Shown: piece after piece, positions 52,453 through 63,900 of the stretch
How positions within the stretch are numbered: the stretch's first letter is position 1
Layout of the letters: each line of letters begins with the position of its first letter
Assembly: GCA_947490145.1 (NCBI GenBank)
Contig: CANLGD010000005.1
Span: 1-64,000, forward strand
Direction: 5' to 3'
From: Flavobacteriia bacterium
Lineage (GTDB): Bacteria; Bacteroidota; Bacteroidia; Flavobacteriales_D; Crocinitomicaceae
DNA length: 64,000 nucleotides
The notes under the pieces: generated by a model
The model's input: the letters and a program-made list of their open reading frames with translations, nothing else
Database searches by the model: none
Told to the model about the DNA's origin: nothing
Program-made: the position numbers and the translations under genes

Positions 52453-54657
52453 TTAAATTTGATTTTCAATACGATAAGGTATAGAAATTAATACTTTTGT
52501 TCCTGTTTCTTTTATTTTATCATAATCTTCAATTTGTAAAAAACCATCTGAGCGGTATTTTTTATTTAAATTATCAATTCTATCTTTGGTGATTTTCAAG
52601 GCCATACTTTTATGTTCACTACTTTTCTTATTAATTTCTGATCCTTTTCTGCCTACTCCATTATCTTTAACAGTAATTCTGAGCATACTTCCTTCTTTGA
52701 AAAAATGAATATTGATAAATCCATCTTCGATGAGGTGCAGGCGACCGTGTTCAATTGCATTTTCAATAAATGGTTGCGTAATCATCGGTGGAATAACAGC
52801 TTCCTCCTCGTAAAGAACCTCATCTACAGTAATTTTGTACTCAAAACGGTCCTCAAATCGCATTTTTTGAATATTCAGGTATTTATCTAAAATTTCAAAT
52901 TCAGTTTTAATGGGAATTGATTCTTTGGAAGAATTCTCTAAAATTAAACGCATTAATTTTGAGAAATTAACCAAGAATTTAGAAGAATTTTTGGTGTCGT
53001 TATCATAAATATAACTTTGAATTACCGACATTGCATTAAAGACAAAATGCGGATTCATTTGCGCGCGCAACAACGTTTGATTCATCTCCGCTTGCTGCTG
53101 CTGTGATTTTATTTTTGTTTGATTCCAACGATAGAACCCAATGATTCCTGCTAATAACATTAAAACTACAAATCCCAAAATAATATATGCTTGAAGATTT
53201 GATTTTAATTCTGAATTTTCCAATAAGGAAGTATTTAAAGCAATTTTTTGTCTCTGCCTTTCCAAGGAATCTGTTTTCAATAAATTATCTCGATCTCTCT
53301 GTTCAGATCGATAAAGTTCACTCAATTCAGCAATATTTTTTGTCGATTCAATAGTTCTGGCACTATCGGAATAACTTGCATACATCTTCAAATATTTATA
53401 AGCAAGAATTTGATTTCCCGTTTTGAAATAAACATCTGAAATTGTTTGATATGTTGGATAAACAGAACTTTTATATCCATATTGTGAACGGATATCAACT
53501 GAACGATTCAAATAATTTAAAGCATTTGCATATTTTCCTTGCTTTTCGAAAACGTATCCAACATTGTGATATACAGTTGCAATTTTTTCTTTATTAGAGC
53601 TTGATTCGAAATAAACCAATGCTTTGTTATAATTACTTAGAGCTTTCGAAAATTCTTTTTGCTCACGATAAATATCACCAATTGTGTTGTGCGCATTACC
53701 TAAACCTTCATAATCATTGTATGGAAGTAATAATTTCAGTGCTTTTCGCTGGTTTTCAAGTGCTTTCTGATATTCTTTTTTAATTTTGTACACGATTCCT
53801 AAGTCAATCTGCGCCAATGCTACTGTTCTTTTATCTTTTATTTTTAAAGCTGTTTCTATCGCATTTAAAAAATAAAATTCAGCATCTTTATAATTTTGAA
53901 TTGCAAGTTGTGCTTCACCAATATTGATAGAATATTTAGCAATTTTAGCGTAATCACCTTCTTCATTTGCCAGTTGTAGTGCACTTAAATTTTTGGATGC
54001 ACTTAGTTCAATTTGACCAAAATAATTAAAAACTGTTGCCTGATTATTAAATGCCTCAGAAAGCACTTTTTTATTAGCAGATCTTCTTGCAAATTGAATA
54101 CATTCTAAGGTATAGTAATTTGCAGAATCTTTCATGTTTTTTATCATGTAAGACTGAGATAAAAGCCGGTAAGTTTTAGAAATTTCTTTGTTATTTCGCA
54201 AACGTTTACTCAATTTCAAGGCATCCTTTAAGTAATAATTTGCCTCATCCATTTCACGGTGATACAAATGATAATCAGCTAAACGTTGATAAATATCTAT
54301 CTTAATAGCTTGACTAGGAAACTGACTTATAAAACTTTGTAAATCAATAACTTTAGAAAAATACAACTCTTTATCTCCATTCAACAAATCAACTTCTGCA
54401 TCAAAAACTTTTGATAAATAGCGAGCGGAATCGGATGAACCATAACTTAAATTAAGTAGCGATTTTCGTATTGAATCAGCCTTACTGTAATTATTTATTT
54501 GATAAAATTTGGCTAAATTATATAATTTTAGAAAGCGTTTACTTGGTTCCTGTTCGCTAGAATATTCCTTTAATAATTTTTTTTCATTCAAATTTTGACC
54601 AAAAAAATTGCCTTTCATCAAAAAAAGTAACAATAAAATTTTAATCAAATTTGCCAT
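52453..54657 (-). CDS. TPR-containing LytS-type sensor histidine kinase
   Basis: 734 residues. A signal peptide (MANLIKILLLLFLMKGNFFG) is followed by about eight tetratricopeptide repeats outside the inner membrane (to about 430), a coiled segment, a membrane helix (about 489-509, AYIILGFVVLMLLAGIIGFY) and a cytoplasmic kinase core. The phospho-acceptor is in MNPHFVFNAMSVIQSYI (His537), with the N-box PFIENAIEHG and G-box VKDNGVGRKG of the His_kinase (LytS) family. It is expressed with the LytTR regulator that follows. The TPRs probably sense a partner protein in the periplasm. Confidence 0.94.
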   Translation of the reverse strand: MANLIKILLLLFLMKGNFFGQNLNEKKLLKEYSSEQEPSKRFLKLYNLAKFYQINNYSKADSIRKSLLNLSYGSSDSARYLSKVFDAEVDLLNGDKELYFSKVIDLQSFISQFPSQAIKIDIYQRLADYHLYHREMDEANYYLKDALKLSKRLRNNKEISKTYRLLSQSYMIKNMKDSANYYTLECIQFARRSANKKVLSEAFNNQATVFNYFGQIELSASKNLSALQLANEEGDYAKIAKYSINIGEAQLAIQNYKDAEFYFLNAIETALKIKDKRTVALAQIDLGIVYKIKKEYQKALENQRKALKLLLPYNDYEGLGNAHNTIGDIYREQKEFSKALSNYNKALVYFESSSNKEKIATVYHNVGYVFEKQGKYANALNYLNRSVDIRSQYGYKSSVYPTYQTISDVYFKTGNQILAYKYLKMYASYSDSARTIESTKNIAELSELYRSEQRDRDNLLKTDSLERQRQKIALNTSLLENSELKSNLQAYIILGFVVLMLLAGIIGFYRWNQTKIKSQQQQAEMNQTLLRAQMNPHFVFNAMSVIQSYIYDNDTKNSSKFLVNFSKLMRLILENSSKESIPIKTEFEILDKYLNIQKMRFEDRFEYKITVDEVLYEEEAVIPPMITQPFIENAIEHGRLHLIEDGFINIHFFKEGSMLRITVKDNGVGRKGSEINKKSSEHKSMALKITKDRIDNLNKKYRSDGFLQIEDYDKIKETGTKVLISIPYRIENQI

Positions 54658-54740
54658 AAATCTTGCTTTCTATATCGTTAAAGTGACGAATATACACTAA
54701 AATTATCTTATCTTTACGCTTTTTATTAAATTTTTAGAAA

Positions 54741-57557
54741 ATGGATTATAATTTCCAAGAAATAGAACAAAAGTGGAGAAAATTTTGGGCTGAAAATCAA
54801 ACATTTAAAGCTGACAATAATTCCGTCAAACCAAAATACTATGCGTTAGATATGTTTCCTTATCCTTCAGGAGCTGGATTACATGTTGGTCACCCACTCG
54901 GTTACATTGCTTCGGATATTTATACGCGTTACAAACGTTTGAAAGGTTTTAATGTTTTACACCCAATGGGCTATGATTCTTTTGGTTTACCAGCAGAACA
55001 ATATGCCATTCAAACAGGTCAACATCCTGATAAAACAACGAAAGAAAATATTTTACGTTATCGTGATCAATTGGACCAAATTGGCTTTTCTTTCGATTGG
55101 TCGAGAGAAGTAAGAACTTCTGATTCAAACTATTACAAATGGACTCAGTGGATTTTTATTCAACTTTTTGAATCTTGGTACAACAATAAAACACAGAAGG
55201 CGGAGAATATTTTAGACTTAATTGCAATCTTTGAAAAAGGAGGGAACGCAAACATTAATGCCTGCACGGATTGTGAAAAAACATTCACTTCAACTGAATG
55301 GAATAATTATTCTGAAGCAGAAAAAGCAAACATTTTGCAAGAATATCGCTTGACTTTTTTAGCTGATTCATGGGTAAATTGGTGTCCTGCTTTGGGAACG
55401 GTTTTAGCAAATGACGAAGTAATTAACGGTGTTTCAGAACGTGGCGGACATCCAGTTGAACAAAAATTGATGCGTCAATGGTCGATGCGAATCAAAGCCT
55501 ACGCTGAAAGATTATTAACAGGACTAGAAAAATTAGATTGGACGGATTCTATTAAAGATATTCAGCGTAATTGGATTGGAAAATCGGTTGGATGTTCACT
55601 TGTATTTGGAGTGGAACATTCAGAAAGTAAAATTGAAGTTTTTACGACTCGACCTGATACTGTTTTTGGCGTTTCATTCATGGTTTTAGCTCCAGAACAT
55701 CCTTTAGTAACTCAATTAACGACTAATGATAGACGTGAAGCGGTTGAAAATTACATAAAAGCTTCTTCCTTGAAAACTGAAAGAGATAGACAAGCAAATG
55801 TGAAAGTAATTTCTGGAGAATTTATTGGCTCTTATGCCATTCATCCTTTTTCGGGCGAAAAAATTCAATTGTGGATTGGAGATTACGTTTTAGCTTCATA
55901 CGGAACAGGGGCTGTTATGGCTGTTCCATGCGGCGATCAACGAGATTGGGATTTCGCAAAACACTTTAGAATTGAAATCAAAAATATTTTTGAAAACATT
56001 GATATTTCGGAACAAGCTTACACGGAAAAAGTAGGAAAAATTTGTGATTCTGATTTTTTATCAGGCTTGGAAATTAAAGATGCAACGAAAAAAGCAATTC
56101 AAGTAATTGAAGAAAAAGGACTTGGAAAAGGCAAAACAAATTACCGTTTGCGCGATGCAGTTTTCTCCCGCCAGCGTTATTGGGGCGAACCATTTCCTGT
56201 ATATTACAAAAATGGTTTACCACAAATGATTGACGTGAAATTTTTGCCAATCGTTCTGCCAGAGGTAGAAATTTATCTGCCAACAGCAGATGGTCAGCCA
56301 CCTCTGGGAAATGCGAAACTGTGGGCTTGGAACGAAAAAGAATGTAAAATTGAAAATGTAAAATTGATTGACAATAAAACTATTTTCCCATTAGAATTAA
56401 ACACCATGCCAGGTTGGGCTGGAAGTTCTTGGTACTTTTTGCGTTACATGGATCCTGAAAATGAAGTCGAATTTGTTAGCAAAAAACAAGTTGATTACTG
56501 GAAAAACGTCGATCTCTATATTGGTGGTTCAGAACATGGAACAGGACATTTACTGTATTCTCGTTTCTGGACAAAATTCTTGAATGACAGAGGTTTTATA
56601 GGTTTTGATGAGCCATTTCAGAAAATGATCAACCAAGGAATGATTTTAGGGAGAAGTAGTTTGGTTTATCGAAATACTGAGGCAACAAAATTTTATTCTA
56701 TGAACCAAAAAAATGGAGTTGAATTAAATCCTATACACGTAGATATTTCTCTTGTTGAAAATGATAAACTTGACATCGAAGCATTTAAAAATTCGCGTGA
56801 AGAATTTAAAAACGCCCAATTCATTTGTGAAGAAAATGGAGATTTTATCTGCGGACATGAAGTAGAAAAAATGTCTAAATCCAAGTTCAACGTGCAAACT
56901 CCAGACGAATTGGTTTCAAAATTTGGTGCAGATACCTTGCGTATGTACGAAATGTTTTTGGGTCCCTTGGAGCAATCAAAACCTTGGGACACAAAAGGAA
57001 TTAATGGTGTTTCAAACTTTTTGAGAAAATTGTGGCGTTTGTTTAACTTTAATGAACAAGGTGATGCTCATTTTTCTGATGCAGAAGTTTCAAAAGATTC
57101 TTACAAGACCTTGCATAAAACAATTCAAAAAATTGAAGACGATTTAAACCGTTTTTCTTTCAATACTGGCGTTTCAAATTTCATGATTTGTGTGAACGAA
57201 TTGCAAGAACAAAAATGTTCAAACAAGGAAATTTTACAAAATTTAGTTATTCTACTTTCACCTTATGCTCCTCACATTGCAGAAGAATTGTGGGTAAAAC
57301 TTGGTAACGAAGCTGGAACAATTTCCTATGCTGAATTTCCAAAATTCAAAAAAGAATATTTGGTTTCAGATACTTTTTCTTATCCAATTTCTTTCAACGG
57401 AAAGGTAAGATTTAGCATTGATTTTTCAACTGCAATGAACGCCAAAGAAATTGAAGACGAAGTTTTAGCTCACGAAAATACAGCAAAATATTTAGAAGGA
57501 AAAATACCTAAAAAAATGATTGTTGTGCCAGGGAGGATTGTGAATGTCGTTGTTTAA
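54741..57557 (+). CDS. leuS: Leucyl-tRNA synthetase
   Basis: Charges tRNA(Leu) with leucine. 938 residues, longer than the about 860 of E. coli because of insertions in the tRNA-contacting and catalytic parts. The HIGH site is PYPSGAGLHVGHPLGY (about residues 41-56), the editing domain holds TTRPDTVFGV and GTGAVMAVPCGDQRDW, and the KMSKS site is EKMSKSKFN (about 710-718). The insertion around 145-200 has a paired CTDC motif. A TATCTTTA box near 54710 is close to the -7 consensus. It is divergent from the TPR kinase gene. Confidence 0.98.
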   Translation: MDYNFQEIEQKWRKFWAENQTFKADNNSVKPKYYALDMFPYPSGAGLHVGHPLGYIASDIYTRYKRLKGFNVLHPMGYDSFGLPAEQYAIQTGQHPDKTTKENILRYRDQLDQIGFSFDWSREVRTSDSNYYKWTQWIFIQLFESWYNNKTQKAENILDLIAIFEKGGNANINACTDCEKTFTSTEWNNYSEAEKANILQEYRLTFLADSWVNWCPALGTVLANDEVINGVSERGGHPVEQKLMRQWSMRIKAYAERLLTGLEKLDWTDSIKDIQRNWIGKSVGCSLVFGVEHSESKIEVFTTRPDTVFGVSFMVLAPEHPLVTQLTTNDRREAVENYIKASSLKTERDRQANVKVISGEFIGSYAIHPFSGEKIQLWIGDYVLASYGTGAVMAVPCGDQRDWDFAKHFRIEIKNIFENIDISEQAYTEKVGKICDSDFLSGLEIKDATKKAIQVIEEKGLGKGKTNYRLRDAVFSRQRYWGEPFPVYYKNGLPQMIDVKFLPIVLPEVEIYLPTADGQPPLGNAKLWAWNEKECKIENVKLIDNKTIFPLELNTMPGWAGSSWYFLRYMDPENEVEFVSKKQVDYWKNVDLYIGGSEHGTGHLLYSRFWTKFLNDRGFIGFDEPFQKMINQGMILGRSSLVYRNTEATKFYSMNQKNGVELNPIHVDISLVENDKLDIEAFKNSREEFKNAQFICEENGDFICGHEVEKMSKSKFNVQTPDELVSKFGADTLRMYEMFLGPLEQSKPWDTKGINGVSNFLRKLWRLFNFNEQGDAHFSDAEVSKDSYKTLHKTIQKIEDDLNRFSFNTGVSNFMICVNELQEQKCSNKEILQNLVILLSPYAPHIAEELWVKLGNEAGTISYAEFPKFKKEYLVSDTFSYPISFNGKVRFSIDFSTAMNAKEIEDEVLAHENTAKYLEGKIPKKMIVVPGRIVNVVV

Positions 57558-57650
57558 AAGAGATTAAAGATGAAAAGTCGATGGACAAAATCCAATTAAT
57601 TGATAAGGTCTATAATTTTTAAACCTCGAAATACCAACTAAAGTACATGT

Positions 57651-59465
57651 TTAAATCTTCACATTTAATTCTTTATTGAAGTAATCAAAAACAATTTTAG
57701 CTTTTGCAATTCCAATTTCTGAAGCTAAAGTTTCAATTGTGCTTTCTCTAATATTTGAAATTGTTTTAAATTTTTTCATTAATAATTCAAATGTTTTTGG
57801 CCCAATTCCTTCTATTTGAGTTAATTCAGAAGTAAAAGCACCTTTACTTCTTCTGTCGCGATGGTGCGTAATTCCAAATCTATGTGCTTCATTTCTTAGC
57901 TGTTGGATTACTTTTAAGGATTCCGAACGCTTATCTAAATAGATAGGAATTGAATCGCCAGGAAAAAAAATTTCTTCCAAACGCTTTGCAATCCCAATTA
58001 TTGCAATTTTGCCACGTAAACCAAGATTATCTAAAGCACTTAACGCCGAACTCAATTGTCCTTTTCCACCATCGATAACAATTAATTGCGGCAATTCTTG
58101 GTTTTCATTCAACATACGGGTATATCTTCTGGTAATAACTTCTTCCATGGAAGCAAAATCATCAGGTCCAACAACTGTTTTTATATTAAAATGGCGATAA
58201 TCCTTTTTACTTGGTTTGGCATTTCTGAACACAACACACGCTGAAACAGGATTTGTTCCTTGTATATTCGAGTTATCAAAACATTCAATATGAATTGGTA
58301 AATCCTTTAAGCGTAAATCACTTTTCAATTGATTTAAAATTCGATCTGTATGAGCTTCAGGGTTTTTAATATGTTCGTTTTTGTATTTTTCCAAACGGTA
58401 ATAAACAGCATTTTTCTTTGATAATTCGACCAAACTTTTTTTATCGCCTTTTTGTGGAACAAAAAATGCAATATCGGGTAAATAAAGATCAATTTTTTCC
58501 TCTAAAATAATTTCTTTTGATGTACTATTAAATCGTTCGCGAAATTCTAACAAAGCATAGGTTAAAATTTCTTCCTTAGTCTCTTCCAGTTTTTTATTAA
58601 TTTCCAAAGTAATTCCGTGAATAATGGACCCATTTTTAATTACAAGATAATTAACAAAAGCATTCTTATCATCCTCCACCATTGTCAGGACATCAATCTC
58701 GTGAATTGTGGGTGAAACAATCGTGGATTTTGTTTGAAAATTTTCTAAGATATGAATTTTTTCCTTCAACAATTGTGCCTCTTCATATTGCTGTTTTTCT
58801 GCAAAAGCAAACATGTTTTTCTTTAAATAATCGACCACGAATCGTATATTCCCTTTTAATATAAAATCGATTTGATTGATATATTCTTGGTATTCATATT
58901 CTGTAAATAATTCTACACAGGGTGCTTTACAATTTCCAATATGATATTCTAAGCATACTTTAAATGTTTTTTTTTCAATTTTTGTTGCAGATAAATCTAA
59001 ATTACATGTTCTTAAACTAAACAATTCTTTGAAAAGTTGCAAAAGTGTTTGCATTACTTTTCCACTAGGATATGGGCCATAATATTTTGAACCGTCTTTT
59101 ATAATTCTTCTAGTAGAAAAAACACGCGGAAAGGCTTCCTTTTTGACACAAATCCAGGGATAAGTTTTATCGTCTTTAAGCTGAATATTGTACTTTGGCT
59201 TGTATTTTTTGATAAGGTTGTTTTCGAGCAGGAGAGCATCAATTTCTGTTTCAACTATGATGTACTTTATTTCATGAATTTTTCGAACCAACATAATTGT
59301 CTTTCCATCTTCATGAATTTTTGAAAAATAGGACGAAACACGTTTTTTTAGATTTTTTGCTTTACCAACATATATTATCGTGTCCGTTTTATCAAAGTAT
59401 TGATAAATACCTGGTTTTTCAGGTAAAGTTTTTAACTTAATTTGTATACTTTCAGAAATATTCAT
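57651..59465 (-). CDS. uvrC: UvrABC excinuclease subunit C
   Basis: Makes both incisions in nucleotide excision repair. 604 residues from the ATG at 59465 (MNISESIQIKLKTLPEKPGI). Ten further codons are open, but a TACATTTG -7 box at 59481-59488 lies inside them. The GIY-YIG nuclease is at about 15-95 (GIYQYFDKTDTIIYVGKAKN), with a UVR helix pair near 200-235, the RNase H-like nuclease with CFDNSNIQGTNPVSACVVF and IVIDGGKGQLSSA, and a C-terminal helix-hairpin-helix (IEGIGPKTFELLMKKF). It is convergent with leuS. Confidence 0.97.
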   Translation of the reverse strand: MNISESIQIKLKTLPEKPGIYQYFDKTDTIIYVGKAKNLKKRVSSYFSKIHEDGKTIMLVRKIHEIKYIIVETEIDALLLENNLIKKYKPKYNIQLKDDKTYPWICVKKEAFPRVFSTRRIIKDGSKYYGPYPSGKVMQTLLQLFKELFSLRTCNLDLSATKIEKKTFKVCLEYHIGNCKAPCVELFTEYEYQEYINQIDFILKGNIRFVVDYLKKNMFAFAEKQQYEEAQLLKEKIHILENFQTKSTIVSPTIHEIDVLTMVEDDKNAFVNYLVIKNGSIIHGITLEINKKLEETKEEILTYALLEFRERFNSTSKEIILEEKIDLYLPDIAFFVPQKGDKKSLVELSKKNAVYYRLEKYKNEHIKNPEAHTDRILNQLKSDLRLKDLPIHIECFDNSNIQGTNPVSACVVFRNAKPSKKDYRHFNIKTVVGPDDFASMEEVITRRYTRMLNENQELPQLIVIDGGKGQLSSALSALDNLGLRGKIAIIGIAKRLEEIFFPGDSIPIYLDKRSESLKVIQQLRNEAHRFGITHHRDRRSKGAFTSELTQIEGIGPKTFELLMKKFKTISNIRESTIETLASEIGIAKAKIVFDYFNKELNVKI

Positions 59466-59488
59466 ATCAAAAATCTTCAACAAATGTA

Positions 59489-59942
59489 AGCACAAGTTTT
59501 ATTTAAAACGATATATTTATTTCCAATACCAATTTTATTAATAACCTGAGATTCTACGTTAATTTAGATTGACTTCGTCGCCTCTCCGCGGTCAAAATAT
59601 AATTTTTAATGTAAAAGACGAGCCGGTTTTGTTAGTGAAAACGAGCTATCAAGAAGAAAATCAACGAAAGATACTTCTTTAAAAAAGTATAGTTTATTTT
59701 TCGGAAACCTAAAAAATTCATCTTTTTCATCTAAAAATCTCAAAATAACCCATTATTTAGCTTCGCTGAGACTTCGTGTTCTTCACTTTCCTTCTTCAAA
59801 TCTGAACATTTATAGGTATTCTGAACAAAATTAATAGTCAAACTAAGGTTCATACAATTAATTTTTTCTTCTTTGAAAAAAGTAGAAATTGTATCATACT
59901 AAATGTCAATATACTTTTATAATTTTTATTTGGTATATTAAA
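59489..59942. other. 454-bp spacer without a recognisable gene
   Basis: Open frames are short and interrupted on both strands. The stretch ACTTCGTCGCCTCTCCGCGG (about 59571-59590) is GC-richer than the neighbourhood. I could not assign it; a decayed gene is possible. Confidence 0.45.
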
Positions 59943-59968
59943 CTAACTTTGCATTTTATAAAAATAAA

Positions 59969-60709
59969 ATGAGAATCTTGGAAGAACGTTTAGATAAAAT
60001 TATATTGCAAAGAGGATTAACTTTTTCTCGCGGACAAATTGAAAAAACAATTCAAGAAATAGGAGTTTTAGTTAACGGAAAATTAATAAGAAAACCTGGG
60101 AAAAAATTTCCAATTGATGTCAAAATTGAGCTTCCGGAACTTGAATCTAAATACATATCCAAAAATTCTTTGAAAATATTAAAAGCCAAAGAGGTTTTCA
60201 AATTAGATTTTAAAAATAAAATTGTTTTAGATGTTAATTCTGAAATTGGCTCCTTTTCTGAAGTAGCTTTAGAATTTGGAGCAAAAAAGGTATTTAATAT
60301 AAATAATCGTCAAAACGTTTTGCACCCGCACATTAGAAACAACCTAAAGCTAATTAGTTTAGAGAGTATTGATGTCAGAGAATTAAACTCAAATTTGATT
60401 TCAGAATTAGTCGATTTATGCTTAATTGATGACAAGGATATTTCTTTAGAAATGGTGTTTCCCTTTATCCATTTACTATTAAGCAACAAGGCAAAAGTAA
60501 TCGCTGTTTTAAAACCACAAAATGAACTAGCAAAGTTAGATTTAACAAAAAATGGTCTTGTCAAACGAAAAGCAGAATATCCAAAAGTTATTCAAAAAAT
60601 AGTTAAAGAAGCTAAAATAGCAAATCTTAATTTTGTAAAGTGCATTGAATCACCAATTTTAGGTGAAAATTCAAATCTTGAATTTATTTTGCTATTTGAA
60701 AAAAATTAA
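59969..60709 (+). CDS. TlyA-like S4/FtsJ rRNA methyltransferase, SAM motif eroded
   Basis: 246 residues. An N-terminal S4 RNA-binding domain (about 5-65, ERLDKIILQRGLTFSRGQIE) is followed by an FtsJ-like Rossmann domain with the TlyA order. The usual SAM motif (LDVGSSTGGF) here reads LDVNSEIGSF, losing two glycines, and the following DVG-type motif is also changed. The tetrad positions of TlyA look partly kept: the lysine of VLKPQNE, the aspartate of LCLIDDKD and the glutamate of NLEFILLFE. It may be a degenerate or non-catalytic TlyA relative rather than an active 2'-O-methylase/haemolysin homologue. A TAACTTTG box is at 59943-59950. Confidence 0.8.
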   Translation: MRILEERLDKIILQRGLTFSRGQIEKTIQEIGVLVNGKLIRKPGKKFPIDVKIELPELESKYISKNSLKILKAKEVFKLDFKNKIVLDVNSEIGSFSEVALEFGAKKVFNINNRQNVLHPHIRNNLKLISLESIDVRELNSNLISELVDLCLIDDKDISLEMVFPFIHLLLSNKAKVIAVLKPQNELAKLDLTKNGLVKRKAEYPKVIQKIVKEAKIANLNFVKCIESPILGENSNLEFILLFEKN

Positions 60710-60876
60710 AAACAAGTTTTTTCTATGTTTAATCTTATTTATCGATTCCTAAAATCATTATTTCAACAATTAGAAGATAGTTTTCAACAATATTTTATTT
60801 AAAAAATCAATCTCAATATAAATCTTATCGATAATAAATGTATTTTTGTCTAAAAATAAATTTTTTTTAACAAGTT

Positions 60877-60906
60877 TTGTCACTAACGTGCGCAAAGTTA
60901 CGTCTG
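60877..60906 (+). promoter_or_regulatory. Possible promoter of the PKD-repeat gene
   Basis: TTG (60877-60879), 19 bases, TACGTCTG (60899-60906), one mismatch in the -7 box. A leader of about 55 bases precedes the start at 60970. Confidence 0.4.
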
Positions 60907-60969
60907 TATTTTTAATTTTGGATGCTTTTAGAAAAGTAAATAATGCATAAAATCAAAATAAAACAATTT

Positions 60970-63900
60970 ATGAAACACCTATTAAGTGCAATTTTAGTTT
61001 TGAGTAGCTTTTTTAGTTATTCACAATCTCCAGGATCAACAGCAAGAATTTCTGTTTTGGATTCAGTTGTTTGCTCAGGAGAATGTATAACACTTTCAAG
61101 TTCTACTTCTGCAGCAGGATCTTCATCAATCATTAATACTATTTGGTCAATAAATGGTCCTTGTAATTACAACAAAGCTGCTCAGACAACTGTAGGTACA
61201 AATTTAGTTTTATGCGATATAACATGCACGGGTGACTATCAGGTAAGTATAATTAATCAGCATCAAAATGCTCAAACTAGTGTTGCTTTTAGAACTGTAA
61301 AAATTACAATTTCTGCAAACCCTATTGCTGACTTACAAGCAGTTGTAAATTCATGTAATTTGCCTTTTGCTGTTTCTTATAATATTGGAGGTTCTACTCA
61401 AGGTCTACCAAATAGTGCTTATGTTTGGAGTTTTAATGGTGGAAGTCCAAACGCATTTACAGGAACTGTTCCCCCTACTGTAAATTATAATACTGCTGGA
61501 ACATTTGATTCCAGATTAATTGTGTCGGATCCAACAAGTGGTTGTAAAGATACCGTTGTGCGTTCTATGACTATAAATCAGTTTGATGCTGGTATTTCGA
61601 ATCAAGCTACTGCTTGTGTTGGTGAAACAGTTCAATTTACAGACGCATCAACAATTGGTGCTAATTCATGGGCTTGGTCAACGGCTACTGGTGGAACTTT
61701 TTCAAATTCAGGAGATCAAGACCCAACTGCTACTTTTTCTACACCAGGTGTTTATGTAATTACGTTAAATTCTCAAAATTCAGCTGTTGGTTGTGCGGGC
61801 TCTGCAACAAGCTCAATAACAATTTTAGCCTTACCTACCCCTTCATTTACGACTACTCCCACAATTGGTTGTGCTCCATTAGGAGTTACATTTACGAATA
61901 CATCCGTCGGAACTGGTGCATTTGTTTGGACTTATGATGATGGAACACCATCTTTTACAGGACAAAATTCGCCAATACATAATTATTCAGCTAATGGAAA
62001 TTTTACTCCAAGTGTTTTTATGACAGGTTCAAATGGTTGTACTGCCTCATTTACTGGACAAACAATAACATTAAACTCTCCTGTTGCAATTTTCTCGCAA
62101 GTAGAAGTTGGTTTGTGTGAACCAAAAACAGTTAACTTTACAAGTACTTCAACTGCACCTGGCGGTCCTGGTGCTATTGTTAGTTGGGAAATGATTTATG
62201 GCGATGGAACAACAAGTGGAATTCAAGGAAATGGAAATATACCATCTCACAATTATCTGTGTGGTAAATATACACCAAGTTTAGTTATAGCAATGGCTAA
62301 CGGATGTCGTGATACTACTGCTGGAGCTGAAATTAAGGTTGGAACAACTTTAAATGTTGGTTTTGAAGGTGATACCTTATTAAGATGTATTAAGAAACCA
62401 ATTTTATTGCACAGCACTACTCTTATTGCTTGTCCCCACGATGATACAGATATGATTTACACATGGAGTTATAACAATGTTCCTATTGTAAGTGACTCAG
62501 TGGAAACTAAAGTTTTTCAAGATACAATGCAAAATGTAGATTATGCAACAGATGTAGCACTTGAAATTGATTTTAGAGGTTGTAAATCTTCTGATACAAT
62601 TCAAGACTATTTATATGTTTTGGCACCAGTTTCAAAATTTGTGTTGGATAATTATTTATTTTGTGATCAAGGTCAAACTTTTGGAAACTTAGGAAAAGTA
62701 GTAAACGTAGGTGATATGGCCTCTATATATGGACATGTAGGTCCTAGTACATTAACACATAATTTAACCCCGACTGGACCTTTAACAAGTATTTTACCTC
62801 AAACCTTAGATGATGTTCAAGTTACTTACAAATGGGATGATGGTACACCAAATACACAATTATCTTTTGGGGCTGATGATTCAGCTGTTGAAGATTTGCT
62901 AACTGCAAATGATAAAGGTGCAACAACTCATATTTTTAACCAATATGGAACATACGAAGTTTGGCAAATAATTGATAATTTGACGACTGGTTGTTCAGAT
63001 AGTACCTCAACAATAGTTAATGTATCTTGGATTGAAACTTCTTATGTTTTTGATATAGTTGGTCCTGATTCAGTTTGTATTGGAAATCCATTTACTATGA
63101 CTTCAACAAGCGGAACTCATGGTATACCAACTGCTCAACCAGAGCCTCACTCGCCTTTATCTTATAGTTTTGATATGATTAGTGGTGAAACAGTTACTGG
63201 AAGTGGAAGCACGGCAAGTCAGCAATTTACGCATACGTACAATACTCCTGGAGATTACAATGTTGTTTTAACCACAACAAATGCTGTTGGATGTGCGGCT
63301 ACCCATACTGACCACATAACCGCTTTTGCTTTACCTCAGGCAGTACTTACAACAGCCGATCCATTAACGGGTTGCGTTGGAATTACTTTAAGTGCTGATT
63401 TTAACAATCAATCAATACATCCAGCTGGAAGTTTTGGCTTTGGAAATAACAATACTGGTTGGGCTAGTACTAACCCATTTGCTTGGACCTTCAGTAATGG
63501 AAGCCCTGCAGCTTCAACTTTTACGCAAAACAGAAGTGATCAATTAACATCTGTTATGAATTCTGCAAATACGATTACGCTTCAAGTAACAGATGGTTTT
63601 GGTTGTGTGTCATCTATTGTAAATTTACAAACTGCATTTCAACAACCAACAGCTGCAATTGGAATTCCAACATCAATTTGTAAATCTGATGTGGTTAACG
63701 GAGTTATTAATTCAGTAAGTGCAAATGCAAGTTATATTTGGATTTTAGACAATGTTCAAACACCGGCAAGCGGATTTCAATCTATTCCGATGCCTATTAA
63801 TTGGGGTTCTTTTAATGGAACATCAGCAACACATACAATTGGTTTAATCGTTTTTGATGCTTTGGGTTGTTCGGATACATTGGATCCTCAGCAAACAATT

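Noticed and set aside
61668..61937. Separate small cysteine- and tryptophan-rich protein
   Set aside because: This open frame is out of frame inside the PKD-repeat gene, which is open across the whole region and has clear domain motifs.
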